A stretch of 64,000 bases of DNA from Lentilitoribacter sp. Alg239-R112 (GTDB lineage Bacteria; Pseudomonadota; Alphaproteobacteria; Rhizobiales; Rhizobiaceae): positions 806,001 through 870,000 of the forward strand of contig NZ_LS999833.1 in the NCBI RefSeq assembly GCF_900537175.1, read 5' to 3'. The notes beneath the pieces were generated by a model. That model did no database searches and was not told where the DNA came from. It saw only the letters and a list, made by a program, of their open reading frames with translations. The position numbers were made by a program, and so were the translations under genes. The first letter of the stretch is position 1, and each line of letters begins with the position of its first letter. This document shows positions 26,888-35,800 of this stretch, one piece after another.

Positions 26888-27820
26888 CTAGTAAGGCTTT
26901 ATTCCTTGTTCGGGAGCAAAGCGCTTGCAGGCATCGCGCAACTCTTCAAGCAAGATTTTAAAGCTAGCTTCTCGAGGACTGTTTTTGCGCCAAGCTAAGG
27001 CTAGCATTCGCGTCATTGGATTACCTTCAATCCGACGAATTGCAACACCTTCAGCCTTTTCAAATTCAGATGATATGTAAGCTGCGGGAAAAAGCGATAT
27101 CCCCATGCCAATCGACACCATCTGACGCACAGCATCGAGACTAGTACCCTCATAATCTTCTCGCATAATCGCGCCAGACCTATCACAAAGGCTTCGCACA
27201 TTTTCATAAAGTCTGTGTCCGCTACCCATGGTCAACATCATCCTACCATTTAACGCCTCTACTTCAATCATCGAACATTCAGCTATTGGGTCCTCAACAG
27301 GAATGCCAAGAAAAATAGTCTCCTCACAAATCAACTCAGATTGTAAATTTTCAGATAAGATTGGTGCAGGCGTGATCACACAATCCAGTTTACCATTGAC
27401 CAAGTCTGCCTCTAACTCTACCGGCCTATCTTCACGAATATAAATCTCTAAATCTTGGTATTGCTCATGTAAACGGGATAAAATACCGGGCAGAATATAC
27501 GGTCCAAATGTTGGCGCAGCTCCCAGACGAATAAGGCCACCTAGATTATTTGAAGATACATCCGCCGCAGCCCGCATGTCATCAAGCGTGTTAAGCACCA
27601 ATCTCGCATAAGGTAGCAGTCGCAGGCCCGCGGGCGTAGCCAACGCTCGCTTCATCCCTCGTTCAATTAGCTGCACCCCTAAGCGGTCTTCTAATAATTT
27701 GAGTTGCACAGACAGGGTTGGCTGCGCCACATTACACATATCGGCAGCTCTCCCAAAATGACCAGCCTCGACCACGGCGATTAGATACTCCAATTGTTTT
27801 GGCGTTGGGCGAAAAACCAT
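26888..27820 (-). CDS. OxyR-like LysR-family regulator lacking the sensing cysteine pair
   Basis: A 310-residue LysR-type regulator. The ATG at 27820 is preferred over those at 27832 and 27838 because GGGG lies 7 bases upstream and the N-terminus then aligns with OxyR (PKQLEYLIAVVEAGHFGRAADMCNVAQPTLSVQLKLLEDRLG). The effector domain also follows OxyR (RLGAAPTFGPYILPGIL, GKLDCVITP, GTSLDAVRQMVSIGMGISLFPA). However, the redox loop reads GSGHRLYENVRSLCDRSG: the first (peroxidatic) Cys is Arg and only the second remains. Disulfide sensing as in E. coli OxyR is therefore unlikely. It is divergent from the bicarbonate transporter pair, which it probably controls. An ATAG-N7-CTAT element lies just before its start. 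Confidence 0.82.
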   Translation of the reverse strand: MVFRPTPKQLEYLIAVVEAGHFGRAADMCNVAQPTLSVQLKLLEDRLGVQLIERGMKRALATPAGLRLLPYARLVLNTLDDMRAAADVSSNNLGGLIRLGAAPTFGPYILPGILSRLHEQYQDLEIYIREDRPVELEADLVNGKLDCVITPAPILSENLQSELICEETIFLGIPVEDPIAECSMIEVEALNGRMMLTMGSGHRLYENVRSLCDRSGAIMREDYEGTSLDAVRQMVSIGMGISLFPAAYISSEFEKAEGVAIRRIEGNPMTRMLALAWRKNSPREASFKILLEELRDACKRFAPEQGIKPY

Positions 27821-27830
27821 ATGTGTCCCC

Positions 27831-27845
27831 ATAGTCATAATCTAT
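27831..27845. promoter_or_regulatory. ATAG-N7-CTAT operator-like element
   Basis: ATAG-TCATAAT-CTAT fits the half-operator spacing known for OxyR (ATAG-N7-CTAT). It overlaps the first possible start codon of the regulator, 11 bases upstream of the preferred one, as expected for autoregulation. A second CTAT lies at 27860-27863 but not at the spacing of a full OxyR tetramer site. Confidence 0.4.
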
Positions 27846-27920
27846 CGATATTATTTATTCTATCAATTGGAATTATTAAAGAAAAGAGCTTATCTGTTCC
27901 GTAAAGGAAGAAATATGAAG

Positions 27921-27937
27921 CAAACTATGATAGTTTG
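27921..27937. promoter_or_regulatory. Perfect 17-bp palindrome in the lysR-sbtA intergenic region
   Basis: CAAACTA-TGA-TAGTTTG, symmetric about its centre, lies 101 bases upstream of the preferred regulator start and about 280 bases upstream of sbtA. CAAACTAT recurs at 28058-28065. It is a good candidate operator for the divergent LysR-type regulator; binding is not demonstrated. Confidence 0.4.
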
Positions 27938-28035
27938 ACCATCAGTAAACATGTTATACCCACGCTTTTAGAGATACAATTTACATATGCTTACGAGATG
28001 CGTTTGCTTTGTATATGAGTATTAACAGAAGCCTA

Positions 28036-28190
28036 TCTGATAGAACGTGTTCGCTCTCAAACTATCAGAATCATGGAAAGAAGTTCGGTTCATAGGGCTT
28101 AAGGATACCCCCATTTTGCTTACGCCTTGCCCGACCTTTGGTATAACATGAATACAACCTGCTTGCATTTCGCGTGCAAGCAGGTTTTTT
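28036..28190 (+). promoter_or_regulatory. Structured sbtA leader ending in a strong intrinsic terminator
   Basis: TCTGATAG (28036-28043) pairs with CTATCAGA (28062-28069). Further down, a perfect 12-bp stem AACCTGCTTGCA (28156-28167) with TGCAAGCAGGTT (28175-28186) is followed by T6 ending at 28190. That hairpin sits only 27 bases before the sbtA start codon, in the sense direction. Either it ends a short upstream RNA, or it is an attenuator controlling sbtA read-through. TGCTTACGC at 28117-28125 could compete for the right arm. Confidence 0.6.
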
Positions 28191-28216
28191 ATAACAAAGA
28201 GGCATATATCGAAGCA

Positions 28217-29188
28217 ATGGAACTTGCATTTTCAACCCTCCTCTCACCAATTGTACTATTCTTTCTGCTTGGCTTGAGCGCTGCTTTACTCCGATCTCAA
28301 ATGTCCGTACCAGAAGCTTTTGCAAAAGGACTTGCCATCTATTTGATGATGGCAATAGGCTTAAAAGGTGGTGTTGAGATGTCCAAAAATACGCTCACAC
28401 CGGAGGTCATTAGTTTATTTGTCGCAGCACTTGCTCTTTCATTCTTGCTTCCAATTATCGCATTCAGATTGTTACAAGTAACAACGGGTCTATCGAAAAT
28501 TGATGCCGCCGCAGCGGCAGCTCACTACGGTTCAATCTCTATTGTTACGTTTGTTGCGGCAAGTGAAGCCATTCGACTTGCAGGTTTTGAAGCGTCTGGA
28601 CATTTGGTAGCTGTTGCTGCGCTTATGGAAACTCCTGCAATTATCAGCGCGCTTTTACTCGTAAAGAGAGACAAGAGTAACCCCGTCGCAGGTTCGGAAA
28701 AAGGTGAACTTGTTCGCGAAGTTTTACTCAATGCATCTGTTGTTGTTCTGCTAGGTGCTCTTGCAGTCGGCTGGATTAATGGAGAAGAAGGTATTCAAAA
28801 AATTGCACCATTCTTTGTATCACCCTTTCAAGGTGTTCTGTGCCTATTCTTGCTTGATATGGGGCTTTCAGCTGGCCGTGGTTTACGTCAAGGTTGGAAA
28901 CAATTGCAATGGACCACCATCATGTTTGGGATATACATGCCGCTGATTTCTGCTGTTTTTGCGGCAGGTACATCTTACATCCTAGGACTCAGCACAGGTG
29001 ATGCGGCGCTTCTTATTGTGCTTGCAGCTTCTGCTTCGTATATAGCGGTGCCAGCTGCAATGCGTCTCGCTCTTCCGGCTGCGCAGCCTGGAATTTACTT
29101 AACATTATCACTTGGCATAACATTTCCATTTAATATTATTGCAGGCATTCCAATCTATATTTTGCTCGCTGAGTTTGTATCGGCATAG
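28217..29188 (+). CDS. sbtA: SbtA-type sodium-dependent bicarbonate permease
   Basis: A 323-residue inner-membrane protein with about ten hydrophobic helices in two inverted halves, as in the SbtA family (DUF897). The start at 28217 (MELAFSTLLSPIVLFFLLGLSAALLRS) places the first helix at the N-terminus; earlier in-frame codons lie inside the terminator hairpin. Family patterns include AIYLMMAIGLKGGVEM, AAAAHYGSISIVTF, LFLLDMGLSAGRG and ASASYIAVPAAMRLALPAA. The next gene is an SbtB-like PII protein, the partner that gates SbtA in cyanobacteria. It would supply HCO3- for anaplerotic carboxylation or carbon balance. Expression is probably set by the divergent LysR protein and the leader terminator. 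Confidence 0.86.
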   Translation: MELAFSTLLSPIVLFFLLGLSAALLRSQMSVPEAFAKGLAIYLMMAIGLKGGVEMSKNTLTPEVISLFVAALALSFLLPIIAFRLLQVTTGLSKIDAAAAAAHYGSISIVTFVAASEAIRLAGFEASGHLVAVAALMETPAIISALLLVKRDKSNPVAGSEKGELVREVLLNASVVVLLGALAVGWINGEEGIQKIAPFFVSPFQGVLCLFLLDMGLSAGRGLRQGWKQLQWTTIMFGIYMPLISAVFAAGTSYILGLSTGDAALLIVLAASASYIAVPAAMRLALPAAQPGIYLTLSLGITFPFNIIAGIPIYILLAEFVSA

Positions 29189-29199
29189 GAACCCAAAAC

Positions 29200-29505
29200 A
29201 TGTATGCAAAAAAACGAATTGAAATTATTATTGAAAAACCTGCCTACAAACGTGCAGGCCGTGTTTTGCAACGTGCAGGTGTAACAGGCTATACGGTCTC
29301 GCCTGCTCTCGCAGGCTTTGGTGACAGTGGTATGTGGTCACGTGACACTGATATTTCTGGCAGCCGCGACATGGTGACCATTGTCACCATAACAACAGAA
29401 GAAACAGCGACAAAAGCACTCGAACAATTGTCTGATCTACTAGGTGATCATATCGGCATCGTCAGTATCAGTGATGTTGAAGTACTCAGGGATGAACGTT
29501 TCTAA
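29200..29505 (+). CDS. SbtB-like PII signalling protein
   Basis: A 101-residue ferredoxin-fold protein of the PII superfamily, starting 11 bases after the permease gene. It begins KKRIEIIIEKPAYKRAGRVLQRAGVTGYTV, the beta-alpha-beta start of PII. A flexible T-loop-like segment follows (PALAGFGDSGMWSRDTDISGSRD), then MVTIVTITTEETATKALEQLSDLLG. Unlike cyanobacterial SbtB it ends at DVEVLRDERF, with no C-terminal Cys-containing R-loop. By analogy it binds an adenine nucleotide and gates the bicarbonate permease; both are inference. Confidence 0.82.
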   Translation: MYAKKRIEIIIEKPAYKRAGRVLQRAGVTGYTVSPALAGFGDSGMWSRDTDISGSRDMVTIVTITTEETATKALEQLSDLLGDHIGIVSISDVEVLRDERF

Positions 29506-29572
29506 TCATTATATTCCGGTTCTATTGCAGTAAAACCATGATAGATTGTTTCCGTACCTTAAATGGACTTGT

Positions 29573-30373
29573 ATGACCATGAAATTTTTAAAATCAATAG
29601 TCACAATTCTTGTAGCGATCTATATTGTAGCTACTGGTTATCTTTATTTCTTCCAAGACGGAATGATCTTTCCTGCTCCTGACGACCAGATTGGCATTGA
29701 AGCAGACGAAAATTTCGTACAAATTGGAGTGCAAACGCCAGATGGGGAGAAGCTATTTGCATTGCACCACCCCTCTCAAAAAAATGAGGCGACGATCATC
29801 GTATTTCATGGAAATGGTGATGCAGCTATTCATCAAAAATCACGTGGGCTAAAACTCATAAAGGCAGGCTTTGGAGTGCTCTTGGCGGAATACCGTGGCT
29901 ACCCTGGCAGCACAGGGACAGCAAGTGAGGTTGGGCTTTTCACCGACGCTCTGGCATTTTACGATTACATAATCGAACAAAGACCCCAGAAAATTGGCCT
30001 TTATGGTCATTCACTTGGATCAGGCGTCTCTACCTACTTAGCGTCTGAGCGAGATGTTTTTGCACTTGTTCTTGAAGGTCCATTTGATGCATTGGCTGCA
30101 GTAGCGGCTGATCGTTATCCGTTAATACCAGTTTGGCAGCTTATCAAACATAAGTTTCAATCAGATATCTATATCAAAGACCTTGATGCGAAAATACTCA
30201 TTATGCATGGTGATTTGGATACAACAGTTCCCATAAAACACGGAAGGCGCCTACTGGAAGCGGCGCCTAAAGGAACAAATTTCGTCGAAATTATAGGCGG
30301 TCGGCATAGCGACCTGGAAAAATTTGGCAGTGAGGAGAAAGCCGTTGATTTTTTCAAGCAGGCTTTAAACTAA
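29573..30373 (+). CDS. Membrane-anchored alpha/beta hydrolase
   Basis: A 266-residue serine hydrolase with one N-terminal transmembrane helix (about 8-27) and a periplasm-facing or cytoplasm-facing catalytic domain typical of the BEM46/YfhR group. HGNGD forms the oxyanion segment, the nucleophile is Ser in YGHSLGSG, the acid is Asp in MHGDLDTTVP and the base is His in GGRHSD. The ATG at 29573 is chosen; another ATG is two codons later. The substrate is unknown. It follows the sbt pair by 67 bases on the same strand, but without a coupling overlap. Confidence 0.82.
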   Translation: MTMKFLKSIVTILVAIYIVATGYLYFFQDGMIFPAPDDQIGIEADENFVQIGVQTPDGEKLFALHHPSQKNEATIIVFHGNGDAAIHQKSRGLKLIKAGFGVLLAEYRGYPGSTGTASEVGLFTDALAFYDYIIEQRPQKIGLYGHSLGSGVSTYLASERDVFALVLEGPFDALAAVAADRYPLIPVWQLIKHKFQSDIYIKDLDAKILIMHGDLDTTVPIKHGRRLLEAAPKGTNFVEIIGGRHSDLEKFGSEEKAVDFFKQALN

Positions 30374-30391
30374 ACCAGTACCAATTTCAGC

Positions 30392-30544
30392 CTAGCGGTA
30401 GATTGGGTTACCATTGCGGAATTTACCACGGTCAATTTCGCGCATACGGTTTTCAAGGTCTACCAGATTTCTAGCTGTATTTAGATACTCATTTTCAGCA
30501 TCGCGACGGTGTTTATCATGGTTAAACAAATCAAAGAATTTCAT
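30392..30544 (-). CDS. DUF3563-like tiny protein
   Basis: A 50-residue frame, MKFFDLFNHDKHRRDAEN to GNPIYR, with a ribosome binding site-like GCGAGAAAC before the ATG. The middle, EYLNTARNLVDLENRMREIDRG, has the YL-x-x-A-x-x-x-x-DLE-x-RMR-x-ID pattern of small DUF3563 proteins found in alphaproteobacteria. It is hydrophilic, helical and without a signal peptide. Function is unknown. It converges on the alpha/beta hydrolase gene 18 bases away. Confidence 0.7.
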   Translation of the reverse strand: MKFFDLFNHDKHRRDAENEYLNTARNLVDLENRMREIDRGKFRNGNPIYR

Positions 30545-30685
30545 AATGTTTCTCGCTTATATCTTATCTTTTGTAGCCTCCTCAATATAATAGAGTTAGG
30601 GAAAATGAGAAGCGTTGATAATTAACACCAGCTATGCAGCAGGCGAATAGCAGATTAATGAAGCCTCAAGAAACAAACAGAACAA

Positions 30686-32092
30686 TCATGCAGACCCCAT
30701 CACCTTGCGTATTGCATTTTGGATGGAAGTAACCAGCTCCTCCACATCCAATCTGCTCGTCTGATGCCCAATGATTGACACCCGAATAATTTCACCATCA
30801 CGCCATTGACCGTGGGTAGGGTATACACGACCGTCGTCATGGATTGCTTCAAGTATTTTCTGTGTCGTCTCATCGCGAGCATCCCCCTCACCGCAATAAA
30901 AGGCAACTTGATTACAGGTGATATCATTAAGAACGGTTACTTCCGGTATTTTCCTAAGTTGCTCACCAACCCATTCTGCCATTTCACAATGCCCAGTCAC
31001 CATATCACGAACACCTTGTTTTCCGAGCGTACGCAAGATTGCATAGCTGGGAACGCCGCGCGCGCGCCGGGATAATTCAGGTGTTGAATCATTCGGGTCC
31101 CACGCATCGCTTACACTTGGAAGATATGCTCCTTTGGCTGACATGGAAGCAACAAGCGGTTCGCGATCACGCGTGATAACCATCCCTGCATCATATGGTG
31201 CGTTCAACCACTTATGCAGATCGACAGCCCAACTGTCTGCTTCATTTACTCCCGCGAGTCGATGGGCTAGCTTCGGAACAGCATGTACCCACAAGCCAAA
31301 CGCACCATCCACATGTATCCACGCATTCTTCCTGCGGGCTATTGGGATAATTTCAGAAAATGGATCAAACCCACCTGAATTTATATGGCCAGCTTGTAGA
31401 ATAACCAGAATTGGCCCATCAAGCTTTTGTATAACCTTGCGAAAATATTCTGTTTGAATACAACCTTGTTCATTCGTTTTGACTTTATGAACCCGCTCAG
31501 ATCCTAGACCTGCATAACGTAAAGCCGCAGCGGTCGCAGAATGTGCTTCATCACCAATCACAACATGGATTTTAGGTGCATCAAACAGACCTTGTTTTTC
31601 GACATCCCAGTTATGTCGGTTAAGCAAAGCATTTCGAGCCGCCATCACAGCGACCGCATTTCCTTGTGTTGCGCCAGTAACAATGCCTGCCCCGCTCTCC
31701 TTTGGAAGCGCTAGAAGATTGATGATCCATTCGCAAACCTTATTTTCCATAATGGAAACAGTTGGCGTAAGCTCTGCATAACCACTCACCTGCGCCCAGC
31801 TGGATGAAAGCATGTCAGCTGCCGTTCCGACCGGATGAGAAGCGCCAATTACATAACCAAAAAAACGTGGTGAGATCATTCGCATCAGACCGTCTTCACC
31901 TTTGCTAATGATATCCTTGATAACAACATCCGCGGCTTCTCCAACTTCATTAAGATCACCGCTAAACCGTTGGGCTGCTTCTGCAGCATCAATTCGTGGC
32001 TCTATCGGACGATCTGATAGTCCGTTGCGATATGAAATTGAGTGATCAAAGACAAGCCTAAAAGCGTCTAATTCATCGTTCTTTAGGCTCAT
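30686..32092 (-). CDS. PLP-dependent decarboxylase family protein
   Basis: A 468-residue group II decarboxylase-fold enzyme (glutamate/tyrosine/aromatic amino acid decarboxylase superfamily). GIVTGATQGNAVAVMAARNAL is the cofactor phosphate loop, HVDGAFGLWV has the conserved Asp, and the PLP lysine lies in SWAVDLHKWLN. The C-terminal domain has YPTHGQWRDGEIIRVSIIGHQTS. It may be an L-amino acid decarboxylase or a related aldolase-type PLP enzyme; the substrate cannot be read from sequence. No pathway partner is adjacent. Confidence 0.82.
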   Translation of the reverse strand: MSLKNDELDAFRLVFDHSISYRNGLSDRPIEPRIDAAEAAQRFSGDLNEVGEAADVVIKDIISKGEDGLMRMISPRFFGYVIGASHPVGTAADMLSSSWAQVSGYAELTPTVSIMENKVCEWIINLLALPKESGAGIVTGATQGNAVAVMAARNALLNRHNWDVEKQGLFDAPKIHVVIGDEAHSATAAALRYAGLGSERVHKVKTNEQGCIQTEYFRKVIQKLDGPILVILQAGHINSGGFDPFSEIIPIARRKNAWIHVDGAFGLWVHAVPKLAHRLAGVNEADSWAVDLHKWLNAPYDAGMVITRDREPLVASMSAKGAYLPSVSDAWDPNDSTPELSRRARGVPSYAILRTLGKQGVRDMVTGHCEMAEWVGEQLRKIPEVTVLNDITCNQVAFYCGEGDARDETTQKILEAIHDDGRVYPTHGQWRDGEIIRVSIIGHQTSRLDVEELVTSIQNAIRKVMGSA

Positions 32093-32198
32093 AACGTTTC
32101 CTATTTGCTCAGTAAAAATGCATCACGATAATTAATACACCAGTTAAAGGTGTTTTACGAGATCGATTTCTTTTTTGAAGAGCAAATTTGCTAGTCTA

Positions 32199-32792
32199 TT
32201 ATCGCGGCCACGCGTCAATTTTCCTCGCGATTTTAACCTTAAATCTTTCGACTACATCCGGCGCAAGCTTTTCGCTGCGATAGAGTGATAAATAATCCAG
32301 CTTGGCATTTTTTGCGCACGCGCCAAGTAAGGCATGCTTTACGATCCGTTTAACTGGCCTAAACATCACCAATCGATCCACCCACCAGGGAGATCCTAGT
32401 GTGGTGATCACCAAAACATTCCGAAGACCATCCAATTTTGGCTTTATCGCATCCAGATCATCTGCATTTTCAAATGCAATTCCAGGTGCCCATACCCGGT
32501 CAAACCAGCCTTTTAAAATAGCGGGAAAACCAAACCACCATGTTGGAAACGCCAGAACCAGAGCATCCGCTTCTTGCAATCTAGAAACGCTGTTATCCAA
32601 GCCAGAAGTATCAAAATTACCGTAATATGAGAGACGTTCATCTGCCGTTAATACTGGTTTAAAATCAACATCATATAGATTTTCTTCAACAACCTTATGA
32701 CCATTTCTATTAAGTTGCTCAATTGCTTCTGCTGCTAGTGAATTGCAAAGACTATCGGTAAGAGGATGAGCAATGACAACAAGGCATTTCAT
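32199..32792 (-). CDS. Flavodoxin-fold NAD(P)H quinone oxidoreductase family protein
   Basis: A 197-residue protein of the KefF/NQO1-like family. The ATG at 32792 (MKCLVVIAHPLTDSLCNSL) is used; the codon before it is TTG. KCLVVIAHPLTDS is the FMN phosphate-binding start, FPTWWFGFPAILKGWFDRVWAPGIAF is the family signature, and TTLGSPWWVDR is the second flavin loop. It probably performs two-electron reduction of quinones or similar acceptors. It is read away from smc-side genes on the same strand with a short gap. Confidence 0.83.
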   Translation of the reverse strand: MKCLVVIAHPLTDSLCNSLAAEAIEQLNRNGHKVVEENLYDVDFKPVLTADERLSYYGNFDTSGLDNSVSRLQEADALVLAFPTWWFGFPAILKGWFDRVWAPGIAFENADDLDAIKPKLDGLRNVLVITTLGSPWWVDRLVMFRPVKRIVKHALLGACAKNAKLDYLSLYRSEKLAPDVVERFKVKIARKIDAWPR

Positions 32793-32822
32793 CAACGATG
32801 TTCCAGCTCAATGTCATGCAGA

Positions 32823-35800
32823 TTACCCTGCATCACGCATACCTTCAGCCGTTTGTAAATCAACCGATACAAGTTGGGAGACACCTTGCTCGGCCATTGT
32901 AACACCAAACAGGCGGTTCATGCGTGACATGGTAATAGGATTGTGCGTAATCAATACAAAGCGCGTTTCTGTAGATGATGCCATTTCATCCATGAGGTTA
33001 CAAAAGCGCTCAACATTATGATCATCAAGCGGTGCATCAACCTCATCGAGCACACAAATGGGTGCAGGATTTGTAAGGAACACCGCAAATATCAATGCCA
33101 TAGCGGTCAAAGCCTGCTCGCCGCCAGAAAGAAGCGTCATGGTTTGTGGTTTCTTGCCGGGCGGGCGAGCTAAAATCTCAAGTCCAGCCTCAAGTGGATC
33201 ATCAGACTCCACAAGCTGCAGCTCAGCCGTTCCGCCACCGAACAAATGCGTGAAGAGGCGCTTAAATTGTTCATTAACAACATCAAATGCTGCAAGTAAT
33301 CGTTCGCGACCCTCCTTATTCAAGCTTTGAATAGCAGATCGTAACTTACGAATTGCCTCTATGACATCTTCTCGCTCGGAAACAATCGTATTTAGCTGTT
33401 CGGAGAGTTCTTTCTGTTCTTCCTCAGCACGAAGGTTCACAGCACCCAAACGCTCTCGTTCGACTTTCAATCGCTCCACAGAGCGTTCAATTTTATCCGG
33501 ATCGAGATTGTTCTCATCTCCTTCGATTTGTGCCAGTTTCATTGCCTCGTGTGGTTCGCAGTTCAGTGCTTCACGAATTCTGGCTTCGCTTTCCAGACGA
33601 CGTTCTTTTGCCGCGACCGTGCGCTCTTCCGTTCGTCCTCGCGCTTCTCGTGTTGTTGATAAGTCTGAGATTGCTTCCGTTGCAAGCCTATCCGCCTCTT
33701 TAGATTTACTTTCAGCGATAGCTAATATATCGGCAGCTTCTTTTCGCAGACTTTCAGCTTCTGTAAGCTGATTCATTAGTTGAATGCGGCGCTGGGACAT
33801 ATTATCTGGCGCATCAGCGAGTGTTTTAGCTTCCTCTTCCGCAACCGATGAGCGTTCTTTCAACGATGAGATTTGGCTCTCTGCGTTTTTTGCACGGAGT
33901 GTCCAGTTTTCACGCTCTATCTTGATTGAGTCTATGCGTTGCTGCCTAGAACGATTCTCCCGCTCCATGCCTTCATGCGCAGCACGTGCTTCTGCTAAAG
34001 CACCGCGATCGGTAGCAACTTTTGTGCTTGTGTCATTAAAGTTCTTTTCAAGCTGACTAAGATCTGGTGCCGCCAACAATGCAGCTTCGACTTCGACTAA
34101 AGCCGCCTTAACCTCATCTAATTGTGTTACAAATTGATTTTCCGCCTCACGCAAAACAGCTGCACGATTTGATAATGCCCCAGATGCATCTTGTGCCTCT
34201 TTCAAGGATTGGCGGGCGCGTATGACAATATCAGCTGTGGTTCGGATAGCTTCCCGCTTTGTCTGCAAATCTTGCTGTGCTGTCGTAACTTTAACTTTCG
34301 CAGCTTCAAGACTTTCTTCAACTTTGCGAAGAGCTTTTGTAGCTTCAACGGCTTCTCGATCAAGTTCTGCTAAACGATTTTTTTGCGCCAAACGCATAGC
34401 CGCAGGCGTTGGTGCATCGGCGGATGCTACATAACCATCCCAACGCCATAATGCACCCTCAATGGTGACCAATCGCTGACCAGGTAAAAGTTGAGACTGC
34501 AATCGTTCCCCTTGCGCATCTGTGTCAGCCACACCAACTTGGGATAAACGGCGAGCCAACGCTTTTGGCGCTTTTACAAAAGCTGAGAGTGGCTTTATGC
34601 CTTCCGGCAATTTCTGGCTAATATCTGGACCATCAATCTCTTGCCAAAATGCGGGTGCATTCGCGTCCATTGGCAGATCAAGATCATCGCCAATGGCGGC
34701 CCCAAGCGCTGTTTCAAAACCACGTTCGACATCAAGCTTATCTACAATTGGTGGGAATAACCCCGTTTCACCACCAGCATTTAAGATTTTACGAATGGTG
34801 CGGGCTTCGGTTTCTATCTCATTGAGATGTGCATTGGCATCGGTTACCGGTTGGCGCGAATGACCTTCCGCCTGCCGCGCTTCCTCCAACGCAATTTCCG
34901 CAGCATTCGAGGCTTTTGCAGCAATTTCAGCATTTACTTCTGCTTGCTCAAGTTCAGTTTGTTTTATGTGTGGATCAGGCAAGCCAGCGATTTGTGATTC
35001 AATTCCAACAAGCTCAGCACGATGATCTGTCATCTGACGTTCAATTCGTGCCTTGCGATCAGATAATTCCGAATTCCGTCGCTCAAGTTGAGATTTACTT
35101 GCCGCAGCTTCCGCACGTTCGGAGGTAACTGCTGTTAAAGCTGTTTCGCTGGCAGAAAGTGCGGCGCCAGCGGTTTCAAACACCTGCTTCAATTTGGCAG
35201 CATGCGTGTCACTATTGGCCAAAAGCTCGGATAGTTCAGCCTCTTCTGTATCCAATCGCGCTAATATCTCAGCATTATCGGCAACCATTTGCTTCTCGCG
35301 ATCAATATCTGCACCAAACTGCATGAGACGTTGATCTAATTCATTTTTTCGCCGTTCAAGGCGCTTTGCCTCTTCCTCCAACTGTGTTTTGCTGATCTGC
35401 AAACGTTGCAATGCGGCGGCAGCTTTTGCCTCAGCATCGCGCAATTCCGGCAATTTATGTGCTTCAACAGCTTGATTTCGCGCAGCTTCGCTTTGCTTTG
35501 CAGCCATTTCAGCAACTTTTTTCGTTGCTTCTGACAAATCAGACTGTGATTGCGCTTCCGTTTTCTTGGCCTGCTGCCAACGAATATGCAGCAGCGTTGC
35601 CTCACTTTTGCGAATGTCAGCTGAAATTGACTTAAAGCGATTGGCTTGTCGCGATTGACGTTTCAGGCTCTCAATCTGGCTGTCGAGCTGTCCTGTGACA
35701 TCTTCCAAACGTTCAAGATTATTTTCTGCAGCTCGCAACCGTAACTCAGCTTCATGTCGGCGAGAGTATAATCCTGATATGCCGGCCGCTTCTTCAAGCA

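Noticed and set aside
27913..27937. A seven-codon leader peptide (MKQTMIV) before sbtA
   Set aside because: A ribosome binding site-like GGAAG precedes it, but the frame coincides with the perfect palindrome and has no codons suggesting attenuation; more likely chance.
28127..28216. Upstream in-frame start for the sbtA permease
   Set aside because: The extension would translate through the intrinsic terminator hairpin and adds a non-conserved Cys-rich stretch before the first membrane helix.
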